This document shows, in pieces, positions 52,072-60,934 of a DNA stretch of 64,000 nt. Position 1 is the first letter of the stretch. Each line of letters starts with the position of its first letter. Under the pieces are notes generated by a model. The model did no database searches. It saw only the letters and a program-made list of their open reading frames with translations, and was not told the DNA's origin. This stretch comes from Paenibacillus rubinfantis (GTDB lineage: Bacteria; Bacillota; Bacilli; Paenibacillales; Paenibacillaceae): the NCBI RefSeq assembly GCF_001486505.1, contig NZ_LN909066.1:1406452-1470451 (forward strand), read 5' to 3'. A program made the position numbers and the translations under genes.

Positions 52072-52860
52072 TCAGATTTTCTTGTTATAGACTCTTACGG
52101 TAATGGGCGCGATGATCAAAACAAGAAGGACGCCTATAACAAGGGTCATGTATGCGCTGGAGGTGAACTGCCCCTGGTTTGCCAAATCTTTAAAAGCCGT
52201 GACCAAATAAGTCACCGGATTGTACTCAGCTATTTTTTGCAAGAAAGTAGGTAACGTATTCGTGGGCACAAAGGCATTGGATAAAAACGACATCATCATC
52301 GTAACCATGGTCGAAACGCTGGAGATCGTTGCCGCGGATTTGGATACCAAACCGATCAAGGCAAACAGCCAACTGATTGCGCACGCCCCAAAGATGGCCA
52401 GTAATAAGCCAACAGCCAGCCACCCCATCCCGGCTTCCGGACGCCACCCGAGAAGATACCCTGTCCCAATCGAGAAGACAGCCGCTACGAGATATCGCAA
52501 AATATCCGAAACTACTAAACCCGCTAATGGGGCAATCCGCACAATGGGAAGTGATTTGAAGCGATCAAAAACGCCGGTATCTAAATCTTCCCGTAATTGT
52601 GTCCCTGTTGCAGCGGATGACATAATCAGCGTTTGAATTAATATTCCCGGCACGATGATCGGCAAGTATTCCTGGATCCCCCCAGCAATAGCGCCCCCGA
52701 ACAAATACGAGAAGACGATCATGAAGAAAACCGGGATCACCGTAACGTCAATCAATTTATCCGGTGTATGCTTCACTTTGAGGATATTTCGTTTGGCCAT
52801 AGCTAAAATATCCATCAGTGTGCTTTTTAGATTATTGGGTTTTATCATCAATGATTCCAT
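52072..52860 (-). CDS. ABC-2 type drug exporter permease (DrrB-like)
   Basis: A 262-residue integral membrane protein with six helices and the ABC-2 pattern: IDVTVIPVFFMIVFSYLFGGAIAGGIQEYLPIIVPGILIQTLIMSSAATG and LREDLDTGVFDRFKSLPIVRIAPLAG, then FLSNAFVPTNTLPTFLQKIAEYNPVTYLVTAFKDLANQG. It resembles DrrB, the daunorubicin exporter permease, and NodJ. AAGGGG precedes ATG 52860. The partner ATPase gene upstream has lost its 5' half, so the exporter is probably inactive unless another ATPase substitutes. Confidence 0.9.
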   Translation of the reverse strand: MESLMIKPNNLKSTLMDILAMAKRNILKVKHTPDKLIDVTVIPVFFMIVFSYLFGGAIAGGIQEYLPIIVPGILIQTLIMSSAATGTQLREDLDTGVFDRFKSLPIVRIAPLAGLVVSDILRYLVAAVFSIGTGYLLGWRPEAGMGWLAVGLLLAIFGACAISWLFALIGLVSKSAATISSVSTMVTMMMSFLSNAFVPTNTLPTFLQKIAEYNPVTYLVTAFKDLANQGQFTSSAYMTLVIGVLLVLIIAPITVRVYNKKI

Positions 52861-52878
52861 GTTCCATTCCCCTTATGA

Positions 52879-53446
52879 TTATTTAGTTAATTCCAAAAAC
52901 ACTTCATCCAGCGTTGGTTTTCTAACCGAAAACTCTTTTACGCCAATCTCATGTTGCGTCAGGCTGGAAAGTAATTTCATCATCGCTTTGGTATCCGCCA
53001 GCTTGACGGTTAATTTGGCTCCTTCAGGGGAAACCATCGCTTCTTGAGCGGTCTCGTCCTGGACGAGTTGCTTGGCTCTTTCAATCTCCTTCATATCCTC
53101 CAACGTAATTTCAAATTGGGTCTCACTCAAAAGGGTCTTGAGTTCATCCGGCGTCCCTTGAGAAATGATTCTGCCATGATTAATAATCGCTAAGCGATCC
53201 GCCAGCTGATCCGCTTCCTCCAAGTACTGCGTTGTCAGCAAGATCGTGGCCCCGTCGTTGGCCAAGCTGCGAATCACATCCCACATTTCTCCTCTGGTAC
53301 GCGGATCTAGGCCGGTTGTGGGTTCATCGAGAAAAATTAAGGGCGGCTTCACAATAAGGCTTACCTCTAAATCCAATCGTCTGCGCATCCCGCCCGAGAA
53401 TTCATGAATGGGCCGATCTTTGGCTTCCGTCAGGGAAAACTGACTT
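52879..53446 (-). pseudogene. DrrA-like ABC exporter ATPase, 5'-truncated
   Basis: The homologous reading frame runs from the right boundary near 53446 to a stop at 52879, about 188 residues. It includes FSLTEAKDRPIHEFSGGMRRRLDLE (ABC signature SGGM), Walker B PPLIFLDEPTTGLDPR, the H-loop Gln of TTQYLEEADQLADRL and the C-terminal DrrA extension ending TLDEVFLELTK. Roughly 130 N-terminal residues, including Walker A, are missing, and the upstream frame has an immediate TGA at 53446-53448 on the opposite side of the junction. A usable ATG exists at 53388, but the product could not bind ATP normally. It is co-directional with the permease gene, 18 bp apart. Confidence 0.8.
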
Positions 53447-53455
53447 AGTTTTCAG

Positions 53456-53569
53456 CCTGTATTCCTGAATGTTTTAACGATGGAAGAAAAACAGCAATTT
53501 CATCGTATCCTTGAAAAACTTGTATCTGAAATCGAACCCGAAATCGTGAAATTACGAAACCGCTCTTAA
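53456..53569 (+). pseudogene. 3' remnant of a MarR/PadR-like regulator gene
   Basis: The plus strand reads PVFLNVLTMEEKQQFHRIL then EKLVSEIEPEIVKLRNRS and a stop, the usual C-terminal dimerisation helix of a MarR-family regulator. There is no start codon or DNA-binding domain; the homologous frame begins at the same junction where the ABC ATPase ends. It fits a gene once divergent from the exporter genes, whose 5' part was deleted together with theirs. Confidence 0.5.
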
Positions 53570-53754
53570 GACGGGAGGAATCATACTCTCGCATCCCCCT
53601 CTCCTAGCCTCTTAAAAAATCCTCTCCCCTACGTTTTACAATCTTGCATGCGATTTTAAAGTTTTCTTTAAGTTTCACAGATAGACTAAAGGAAAATGAT
53701 AAAATAACCGAAATAAGGACAATGACATTTATCACACGACAGGAGGGGCAAACG

Positions 53755-55356
53755 ATGAAGAAAAAAGTTGTCGGCTTATTAATGACCATGCTGCTTTGCT
53801 TTATTTCAGCCGATTACTTGGCCAATCACGCAGCAGCTGCTACGAAGACTTCAGCCGATTTTACGGATTTGAAGGATCTGGACGAGGCAAAGAAAGCCAA
53901 GTTCGACGTGATGATATCCGCGGGTATATTTGAAGGTGTGGCTGAAGATACATTCGGCCTCACGGATAAAATGAACCGGGCGCAATTCGCTAAGGTTGCG
54001 GCGTTGGTTTTCAAATTGGAGGTGGATACGGAATTAAAGATATCTTCATTCAGTGACGTTAAAGCCGATGATCCTGCGAATGGCTATGCGGTGCCATACA
54101 TCGAAGCGGTAAAAGCCGCAGGGATCACGGATGGCTATGGGGATGGTATCTATAATCCTGCAGGTGAGGTAACCAAGGAGCAACTGGCTGCGTTTCTGAT
54201 TCGCGGGCTGGGAAAGGAAAAGGACGCCACGGCAACGCCAGGAGTGGATGATCCCACGGTTTCTGATTGGGCTAAGAAGTATGTTGCTTATGCGATCGAA
54301 AATAAATTGATGCCTACCGAAGATGACGGGACGTTCGGCGGGAAGGACACTGCAACACGCGCTCAACTCGTTGAGGGCGCTTACGAAGCCAAGGAACAGT
54401 ATGAAGAACAGGTTGAAGCAAAGAAGCAAGAGGAAGAGCAAAAGAAGATCGAAGAAGAGAAGAAAAAGGAAGAAGAACTGAAGAAAGCGGAAGAAGAAAA
54501 GAAACAACAGGCAGGGTCATCTTCCTCTCCAGTTTCACAGCCTGATTCGTCTCCATCCTCTCCAGCCCCGCAACAGCCGATACAGCCTACTGTTGCGACT
54601 CCAACGGCACTCCCTGCAGGTGGCGCTGTGACATCGGGGACGCCAGTGACTTTGACTTCGGGAACCGTGTCTGCGGCGGTGTATTATACGACGGATGGAA
54701 ATGAACCGACCACATCCAGCACACTGTATACGGGTCCGATCACCATTACGAGCGATGTAACGATCAAGGCCATCGCCGTGAAGGACGGATTAAAGAATAG
54801 CTCAGTAGCGGTTTTTGAATATACCATTATAACGCCTATCGTTTTACCCGTCTCCATTCCGCAATTAAAGGAAGGAGAACTCTATAGCGGCAGCGTAGCG
54901 AAGCTGTCTGGAGGATCTGGAGCCGTAACTTATACAGTAACAAGTGGCGCACTGCCTGTGGGACTGACATTGAATCCAAGTACGGGTGCAATTACCGGAA
55001 TTCCAAGTGTGGCCGGTACATATGATTTTACGATTCGTGCAACAGATTCGGCAACGCCACCGGTAACCGAAACCATGCAATATACCGGGATTATCACGTC
55101 TGCCGCTCCCGTAATCGATGGGTTATATTTGATTTATGAATATTTGAGACATCCTGACACTGAAGAGGCTCCTACAGTTGAAGTGTTCACCCTCGCCGGT
55201 ATCACCAATGTGACAGAAGATCACATCGAGGCGATCTTGCAAGAACTGGTTTGGGCCTATAATGACTCCGTAAACAACAGTTTCCCTTTTGGAACACCTA
55301 TGAGTTCGAAAGAAGATATCCAAAACATTGTCGACCAATATTTAAGCGGACTATAG
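53755..55356 (+). CDS. SLH-domain surface protein with charged coiled coil and Ig-like domains
   Basis: A 533-residue secreted protein from ATG 53755, after AGGAGGGG. Residues 1-28 form the signal peptide (LLMTMLLCFISADYLANHAAAA). Three SLH repeats occupy about 30-210 (MNRAQFAKVAALVF, VTKEQLAAFLIRGL, ATRAQLVEGAYEA) and anchor it to the cell wall. A Lys/Glu-rich helix (KKQEEEQKKIEEEKKKEEEL, about 220-255) acts as a spacer, followed by a Ser/Pro linker, a chitobiase-C-like beta domain (AVYYTTDGNEPTTSSTLYTGPI), an Ig-like putative domain (GSGAVTYTVTSGALPVGLTLNPSTGAITG) and about 75 C-terminal residues of no known family. The SLH motifs are N-terminal, unlike in the 40461 gene. It converges on a DISM kinase operon. 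Confidence 0.9.
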   Translation: MKKKVVGLLMTMLLCFISADYLANHAAAATKTSADFTDLKDLDEAKKAKFDVMISAGIFEGVAEDTFGLTDKMNRAQFAKVAALVFKLEVDTELKISSFSDVKADDPANGYAVPYIEAVKAAGITDGYGDGIYNPAGEVTKEQLAAFLIRGLGKEKDATATPGVDDPTVSDWAKKYVAYAIENKLMPTEDDGTFGGKDTATRAQLVEGAYEAKEQYEEQVEAKKQEEEQKKIEEEKKKEEELKKAEEEKKQQAGSSSSPVSQPDSSPSSPAPQQPIQPTVATPTALPAGGAVTSGTPVTLTSGTVSAAVYYTTDGNEPTTSSTLYTGPITITSDVTIKAIAVKDGLKNSSVAVFEYTIITPIVLPVSIPQLKEGELYSGSVAKLSGGSGAVTYTVTSGALPVGLTLNPSTGAITGIPSVAGTYDFTIRATDSATPPVTETMQYTGIITSAAPVIDGLYLIYEYLRHPDTEEAPTVEVFTLAGITNVTEDHIEAILQELVWAYNDSVNNSFPFGTPMSSKEDIQNIVDQYLSGL

Positions 55357-55367
55357 TATTATCAATT

Positions 55368-55406
55368 AAAAGCGGCGCAAGGGAGACCCTCCCTGCGCCG
55401 CTTCTT
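55368..55406. terminator. Bidirectional terminator between the SLH and response-regulator genes
   Basis: AAGCGGCGCA pairs with GCGCCGCTT with inner GGGA/TCCC pairing; T-rich tails on both strands. Confidence 0.88.
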
Positions 55407-56105
55407 TTATTCCACGCCTCTGGCAACCAGCATATATCCGTTCCCTCGAACCGTAACAATTCGCTCCGGCTGGGCGGGATTAAACTCAATTTTTTTTCGC
55501 AAATTGCTGATGTGTACAGCAACCGTTCTCGTATCCTCCAGACTCTCCGTTCCCCAGATGAGCTGGAACAACGCCTCGACACTAACGACACGATTCACGT
55601 TTTGGGCCAGATAGGCCAGTAAACCGAACTCCTTTTTCGATAAAAAGACGGTCTCCCTCCCCATAATGACGGACTGTGCGTAGAAATCCAGCGTCAATCC
55701 CGGCAACTCCAGCAACCGATCCTTTTTGCCCGTCGACACTCGGCGAAGATGAGCCTTGATCTTGGCCATGAGGACGCCCGGACTAAACGGTTTCGTCACA
55801 TAATCATCGCCTCCATATGATAACGCGCTGATTTTCACCTCGTCTTCCTCACGACTGCTTAGAAACACAATCGGTGCATCCGTATAGCTGCGTGCATTTC
55901 TGCACCAATCAATTCCATTTTCATTAGCCAACAGGACATCCAGTAGAATTAAGTCCGGATTGAACGACGTAAGCAGCATCATGGCATCGGACCCATTATG
56001 GCTGTGGGAGCATAGGAAGCCCTCCCGCTCGCAATACGCCTGAACAATTTCGCAGATGTGGGGATCGTCATCGACGATCATAATTTTGTGTGTTGTTGGG
56101 TTCAC
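55407..56105 (-). CDS. OmpR/PhoB-family response regulator
   Basis: A 232-residue regulator starting at GTG 56105 (NPTTHKIMIVDDDP follows), with GGGAAGGTGA upstream; the longer frame to 56357 would lie inside the kinase gene. Receiver residues Asp12/Asp13, Asp56 in LILLDVLL and Lys in DYVTKPFSPG are intact. The C-terminal winged helix ends with TVAVHISNLRKKIEFNPAQPERIVTVRGNGYMLVA. It follows the DISM kinase by 16 bp and is its cognate partner. The neighbouring SLH gene is a candidate target. Confidence 0.92.
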   Translation of the reverse strand: MNPTTHKIMIVDDDPHICEIVQAYCEREGFLCSHSHNGSDAMMLLTSFNPDLILLDVLLANENGIDWCRNARSYTDAPIVFLSSREEDEVKISALSYGGDDYVTKPFSPGVLMAKIKAHLRRVSTGKKDRLLELPGLTLDFYAQSVIMGRETVFLSKKEFGLLAYLAQNVNRVVSVEALFQLIWGTESLEDTRTVAVHISNLRKKIEFNPAQPERIVTVRGNGYMLVARGVE

Positions 56106-56121
56106 GCCGTCACCTTCCCTC

Positions 56122-58257
56122 TCACTGAATACAAGGAATCGAGATATAAAAGTTCGCCCCCGTCTTCCCATCGCTCTCTGCTCGAACCGTCCCGCCATGC
56201 GCTTGTACAATTTCTCTGCAAATGGCCAGTCCAAGGCCGCTGCCCTCAACCCCTTTCTCCTCACCCGGCCGCTCATACCTGTAATGGCGATGGAAGATGT
56301 GCTCGAGTTGATCCGGGGGAATCCCCGTCCCCGTGTCTTGTACACAAATGATCGCATAGCGGTGATCGTTCACCTCGTTCTCAACCAACCCAATACGTAC
56401 AACCCCGCCACTAGGGGTAAATTTCATAGCGTTCGACACGATATTAAATAAGGCCTGATCCAATCTTTGCACATCCATTCTGGCCATAAGTGAAGGGGTT
56501 CCTTGATCTTCCGCTTCTCCAATATCCAGCACGAAGTCCAGCTCCGCATCCCGCACAACCAGCTCATACTGATCATAGAACTGGCGCAAGAAGTGAGCTA
56601 CCTGAACCGGCTCCATGTGGTACGTAACCTGTCCCGTCTCCAAATGCGACAAGTAGGACAACTCCTCAATCATGCGGTTGATTCGAATGGTGTTCTCCCG
56701 GATGTACTTCAGGTACTGTTCATTGCGTTCCGGCTTAACGTTGTCCTGCACCGCCTCGACATAACCAAGCATGCTGGATAGGGGCAACCGCAGATCATGC
56801 GTCAGATAGGAAAGGAGCTTTTTCCTCCCTTGTTCGGAGTGTAGCAGCTGATCGTATGACATGCGAAGCTGATCATGCGCTACAGATAAGGCATGGGTAC
56901 GTTCCTGCACGGTCTGCTCCAAATTCATATTCATTTCGGTCAGCTTTTGGTTGACAACCTGTAATTCACGTGCAATCCTCTCTTCGTTCGATACCGATCT
57001 CGTAAATCTGGAGGAAAGCAATATCATCTGTGCGATCGTAAACACCAACAAACCAAGCGGCGAAGTATTCCCGATGGGGGACCATTCGTTAAAATATAGA
57101 AAATCATTGATGACCGTAACCAAAGCAACCATCGACACCAGCAGGAAAATCAGCGCTCCCTCCACACGCCGAAACGCCGATTGGACCAGCCCAACCATCA
57201 AATACAGCATGTGCAGAACAACGACTACACCGATCACCGTTAATAATTGGGTATAAAAAAGCGCCGGGGTTACCACAACAACTAGACAGAGTGCGCCGGT
57301 GACGCCCCGTGAACCAAGTCGAAACCATCGTGACACCGAATTCGGAAAAATACAACTCGAGTACAGGGCGATGATATACCCGCCACTGCAAAGACTCAGG
57401 TATTCGATCTTGAATTGGATTTCCCACGGAAAATTCGGCCACAATTGGGTTAGTAAGTGCTCGCCGACGAGCAAGGATCGGATGCCAAACAACAACGTGA
57501 ACATCCCAAAATACAAGGGAGCCCTGTCTTTGCGCCGCAGGACAAACAACAGTAGGTGATAGATGCCAATCACGAGCAGGCTTGCGGTGACAAACATTTC
57601 CCCCGCGATTTTCAAATGAGTTCTGACGGTAAGTACGTCACTGCCGCCCAACTCGATATACTTGGTGATGCCGCCTCGCTTATGATGGAAGTTGGCGACT
57701 TGCATCACCAGTTCCACCGTATCTCTCTCGGGCTGGAAGAACACCAGCTTCGTGGCCAGACGTGGTGTCACACTGCTCTTGTCCGCCCCCACGACACCCA
57801 CCTCTGCCAATTGCTCTCCATTCACCCATAATTTATACGCATGAAAAATCGTCGGCAGCCGCAACGCCAGCCGCTCGTTTCGATCCTGCTCACTTAGCTG
57901 AATGACTACTCGATAGGTTGCAAAGCCTGTACCGTTCAACTGCTGATCATCTAAACGATAGCCTAGCCAAGAGTTGGGGATCTGGATCCAGTGGTTATGA
58001 TCTACATCCTTGGTTAGGTGATTCTGGATGTCCTTCGGCGACAACAGCTCATGCCAGTAAAACTCCCACTCCCCTTTTAACTTGATCGGCTTCTCACTGA
58101 CATGAACCTTCGTTAAGTCCAATATCCCTTTTTCACTTTGGAACTCTGGGGAGTTCGAGGCGGAAATGACGGCATAACAGGCAACCAAACCCACTACAAT
58201 GGCAGCAACTATATTAAGTAATACCTTACGTGAACCGAATCGGAGAATTCCCCCCAT
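56122..58257 (-). CDS. 7TM-DISM sensor histidine kinase
   Basis: A protein of about 711 residues. I prefer ATG 58257 (MGGILRFGSRKVLL); a TTG at 58275 would add six residues. After an N-terminal helix, residues about 35-190 form an extracellular DISM jelly-roll (IKLKGEWEFYWHELLSPKD, LALRLPTIFHAYKLWVNGEQLAEVG), then seven helices, a coiled coil (LQVVNQKLTEMNMNLEQTVQERTHALSVAHDQL), HisKA (LLSYLTHDLRLPLSSMLGYV, phospho-His) and HATPase (IVSNAMKFTPSGG, DTGTGIPPDQLEHIFHRHY, GSGLGLAICREIV). The extracellular part is clearly paralogous to the 37158 kinase, including the IKLxGxWEFYWxxLL motif. It signals to the OmpR partner encoded next. Confidence 0.9.
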   Translation of the reverse strand: MGGILRFGSRKVLLNIVAAIVVGLVACYAVISASNSPEFQSEKGILDLTKVHVSEKPIKLKGEWEFYWHELLSPKDIQNHLTKDVDHNHWIQIPNSWLGYRLDDQQLNGTGFATYRVVIQLSEQDRNERLALRLPTIFHAYKLWVNGEQLAEVGVVGADKSSVTPRLATKLVFFQPERDTVELVMQVANFHHKRGGITKYIELGGSDVLTVRTHLKIAGEMFVTASLLVIGIYHLLLFVLRRKDRAPLYFGMFTLLFGIRSLLVGEHLLTQLWPNFPWEIQFKIEYLSLCSGGYIIALYSSCIFPNSVSRWFRLGSRGVTGALCLVVVVTPALFYTQLLTVIGVVVVLHMLYLMVGLVQSAFRRVEGALIFLLVSMVALVTVINDFLYFNEWSPIGNTSPLGLLVFTIAQMILLSSRFTRSVSNEERIARELQVVNQKLTEMNMNLEQTVQERTHALSVAHDQLRMSYDQLLHSEQGRKKLLSYLTHDLRLPLSSMLGYVEAVQDNVKPERNEQYLKYIRENTIRINRMIEELSYLSHLETGQVTYHMEPVQVAHFLRQFYDQYELVVRDAELDFVLDIGEAEDQGTPSLMARMDVQRLDQALFNIVSNAMKFTPSGGVVRIGLVENEVNDHRYAIICVQDTGTGIPPDQLEHIFHRHYRYERPGEEKGVEGSGLGLAICREIVQAHGGTVRAESDGKTGANFYISIPCIQ

Positions 58258-58467
58258 AGATGAAACCGACCCCAATCTACAAATTGCGACAAATGTAAGT
58301 TAAATAAATCATAACATCATTCAGCAAAAATGTGCCTGTAAAATATCTACGGAGGACGCAGGACTTTCTACACCCCGAATTAAAGCTATAGTGACTGGCC
58401 TCACTAACTCGACAGTCATCTCGGATTATACTGACAAATAATTTATTGAAACGAAGAGGGATAATCA

Positions 58468-58824
58468 ATGAAAAAAAGTGATCTGCCTCTGGTCTATTCA
58501 TGCTCAGGATGTTCCTCGGCTGCACAGACCGCGAATCGGATTGCGATTCGGATGGATCGTGAAAAGATCGCCGAGATGTCCTGCATCGCCGGTGTCGGTG
58601 GAGATGTAAAACCGCTTGTCAGAACAGCAACGTCCGGACGTGACATCATCGCCATCGACGGTTGCCCTTTGGCATGCTGCAAGAGCTGTCTAGCTCGGCA
58701 TAACGTTCAACCTAAGCATCATTATGATCTATCGAAGTTCGACGTCCCCAAACGCCTAGGAGAAGATCCAGATCCCCAGCATGTCCAGAACGCCTATCAA
58801 CGGATTCTGGAAGACATCCAATAA
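58468..58824 (+). CDS. DGC-domain putative zinc-binding protein
   Basis: A 118-residue cysteine-rich protein. The N-terminal YSCSGCSSAAQTANRIAIRMDRE and central VRTATSGRDIIAIDGCPLACCKSCLARH are the paired cysteine motifs of the DGC (Asp-Gly-Cys) domain, which probably binds zinc. Six cysteines besides Cys40-type residues are arranged CSGC and CPLACCKSC. Relatives are often found beside thioredoxin or selenium/arsenic genes, but the role is not known. AGAGGG precedes ATG 58468. It stands alone upstream of the kinase start, divergent. Confidence 0.87.
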   Translation: MKKSDLPLVYSCSGCSSAAQTANRIAIRMDREKIAEMSCIAGVGGDVKPLVRTATSGRDIIAIDGCPLACCKSCLARHNVQPKHHYDLSKFDVPKRLGEDPDPQHVQNAYQRILEDIQ

Positions 58825-58862
58825 GCTCGAATCCCCCTCCCCGAAAGGAGCATGGCGATCCC

Positions 58863-58908
58863 AAAAAACGCCCGAGGACTCCTGTTCATGACAGGATCTC
58901 TCGAGCGG
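58863..58908 (-). terminator. Terminator-like hairpin in the DUF1905 remnant
   Basis: CGAG-CCTGT pairs with ACAGG-CTCG, followed on the minus strand by TTTTTTGGG. It now marks the end of the decayed frame. Confidence 0.6.
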
Positions 58909-59049
58909 CTCACCATCAAACGTCGTATGAACCTTTACCCTCCCCCTCCCAAACTCCGACTTGAGATCATAAGGGAATTCCACTTAAGCCCCGTCCACGT
59001 CGGAAACCTTCTGAATCCATGCTTCATATTCGTAGATTTTGGAGTTCAT
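58905..59049 (-). pseudogene. DUF1905-like gene remnant with nonsense codon
   Basis: The minus strand reads MNSKIYEYEAWIQKVSDVDGA, then TAA (58984-58986), then in the same frame VEFPYDLKSEFGRGRVKVHTTFDGEP. Joined across the stop this is the start of a DUF1905 protein (pattern ...DGAYVEFPYDVKEEFGKGRVKV...), with Tyr replaced by TAA. An intact AGGGAGG ribosome site precedes ATG 59049. After about 50 residues homology ends at the terminator hairpin, so the C-terminal part is also lost. Confidence 0.7.
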
Positions 59050-59088
59050 TTGTTGCCTCCCTATGGATTCCACGCGAAATATTATGAT

Positions 59089-60786
59089 TCATTTTAAAGG
59101 GATGGTATAAAACACTCGACTTCCATAGCCATTCGTGTACCAGACAACACTCTCTCCAACGACAACCGGATTACATTCAGACAACATAAAATATTGAAGC
59201 GTCTGAACATCACCTTTTACCTTGCCCCTTCCATCGATAAATACATATTTTACATCACCGGGACGGTTATCCGTATCGAACTCTTGCCACAGTACCATCA
59301 TTTGATCATCGGTGATACGGACAAGCTTGGGAATCGACGCGATTAGGTCGGTACCGACATATCGGGCTAGTGTAATGGTATGAACGGAGAAACTCTCCAT
59401 ACTTGTCTTCGGCAACACGCTCAGAATGATATTCCGTTGGTCACTTTCCAACCCTACCATCTCATACGAAGTGTAATCCCTTACCAAGGAATGGTCTACC
59501 GTATTCATCGCGGCAATATAACTGCTGGAGGACATCTCGACTCCGCCAATAGATACTCCTGTCATATTTGCTCCGATTCTGCCTGGAATTTCAAGCAAGT
59601 CCACCTCGTAATAATTCGTTCCATTTCCCTTATGAAGAACGACTGAACGAGGATAGGCATCCCCATGATCCACTAGCACATGCGATTCACCATCAAATAA
59701 TACATATTGATCAAAAGAGTGGCTGACATGATTTTTCTGGAAGCGCCCCAGATCGTTGGTTACCCTCATATTTGTGGTATTGACGATTATAGTGAGCTGG
59801 GACTGATGATTCAGCTTGTCCTCTGTGGTGTATCTTGTACGCGAGGTATGGAACACCAGAGTATCACCTGACTCAGCCATTCTCCCTGCTCCGGCATCAA
59901 ACGGTACAACGGTAAAGCTTTGTCCCCCCGTAATAGAGACGCTGTCAATTCTTTTGAAGTTTTTATCGTAACGAACAATCCGGATCACTTCCTTACTGTT
60001 GTTCTCTTCACGATTCTCTTGTCCAAAAGCGATATAATTATATTGCTTCCCGCTATAAAACCCGCCAAACAACGGCAGTTCATAGTCGATCGTTTGAGTT
60101 GCTATCAGCTTATACTTGGTATTGTACGTATCTATCGTAATTCGTTTTCCCGCCTCCACGACGCTTACTGTGCCATCGGAGTTATTTACAAGATGGGATG
60201 ACACCGTACTTTTCCATCTTGGAAAATAAGAAGATTCGGCATTCCATTCCACTTCACCGGATACTTCGGCCCGGTAAGCATTATTTGGTGTTCTTGAGAA
60301 CATATTTAGCCGATTTTGCTGACTGTCAAATGATAGATCGAAAGGGATTATGTCGGCCAAATCTCTTAACTGAAAGTAATTGTTCCCCTCAATATTGTAA
60401 GACTTAATAGACTGAATCACCCCGTTGAGCATGACTTTTGAGGTAGACAACTTGGCCGTATAAGAATTATTTCGGTTAAAATAGATGCTGTCTTCCGGCT
60501 CTTGAGGTGAGTAAGCTTTACCTGTTTCGATTTCAATGGCTTGAAACTGCGGATTCCAAGTAATATTGAATTGGCTTGGGGTTCCCAAGAAGTTCCGGGC
60601 CAAATCGCGCAGATTGTAGTAATTGTTGCCTGCGATATTAAAACCGTTAGTGATCTTTTCAACCCCATCAAAATAGGTGCTGCTTCTAGCCACCTTAGCC
60701 TCCACGGTATTGCTCGCAAAGGTTATGGCATCAAACTTCGGTGTTACCATCAGTAGAACTAGGAATATGCCCAGGATCCTTTTCAT
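59089..60786 (-). CDS. Secreted copper-amine-oxidase-N-domain surface protein
   Basis: A 565-residue secreted protein with a signal peptide (1-24, ending ITFAS). Two divergent copies of the copper amine oxidase N-terminal domain follow (about 35-95 ITNGFNIAGNNYYNLRDLARNFLGTPSQFNITWNPQFQAIEI, and 110-165 IQSIKSYNIEGNNYFQLRDLADIIPFDLSFDSQQNRLNM), each with the paired NYYxLRDLA motif. The C-terminal 380 residues look like a beta-propeller-type region without clear family, with repeated Tyr/Asp-rich strands. In Firmicutes such proteins are usually cell-surface or peptidoglycan-associated and not oxidases. It is transcribed away from the recombinase gene across about 110 bp. Confidence 0.85.
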   Translation of the reverse strand: MKRILGIFLVLLMVTPKFDAITFASNTVEAKVARSSTYFDGVEKITNGFNIAGNNYYNLRDLARNFLGTPSQFNITWNPQFQAIEIETGKAYSPQEPEDSIYFNRNNSYTAKLSTSKVMLNGVIQSIKSYNIEGNNYFQLRDLADIIPFDLSFDSQQNRLNMFSRTPNNAYRAEVSGEVEWNAESSYFPRWKSTVSSHLVNNSDGTVSVVEAGKRITIDTYNTKYKLIATQTIDYELPLFGGFYSGKQYNYIAFGQENREENNSKEVIRIVRYDKNFKRIDSVSITGGQSFTVVPFDAGAGRMAESGDTLVFHTSRTRYTTEDKLNHQSQLTIIVNTTNMRVTNDLGRFQKNHVSHSFDQYVLFDGESHVLVDHGDAYPRSVVLHKGNGTNYYEVDLLEIPGRIGANMTGVSIGGVEMSSSSYIAAMNTVDHSLVRDYTSYEMVGLESDQRNIILSVLPKTSMESFSVHTITLARYVGTDLIASIPKLVRITDDQMMVLWQEFDTDNRPGDVKYVFIDGRGKVKGDVQTLQYFMLSECNPVVVGESVVWYTNGYGSRVFYTIPLK

Positions 60787-60894
60787 TCTCTGTTTCCCCC
60801 TTAGAGTAAGATTTGTAAAGCGGATTTACTTACATCTGTTATTACATATCGGCAAAGATGTTTCACAGATTAAGTTACCAAAAGGTTATCCCCC

Positions 60895-60913
60895 TCATCA
60901 GCGTGAGCCGCAA
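60895..60913. repeat. 19-bp inverted repeat, left copy
   Basis: TCATCAGCGTGAGCCGCAA is the exact reverse complement of 61885-61903. The two copies bracket the tyrosine recombinase gene. In the plus-strand frame it encodes HQREPQ, the same peptide the right copy encodes at the hsdS 3' end. Confidence 0.9.
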
Positions 60914-60934
60914 ATAATCCACTGGGAGGTTACT

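Noticed and set aside
56105-56357. N-terminal extension of the OmpR regulator
   Set aside because: The in-frame extension lies inside the kinase gene, is Arg-rich and has no homology; GTG 56105 has a good ribosome site.
59089-60786. Copper amine oxidase
   Set aside because: Only the N-terminal accessory domain is present; no topaquinone motif (NYD/E) or copper-binding His cluster.
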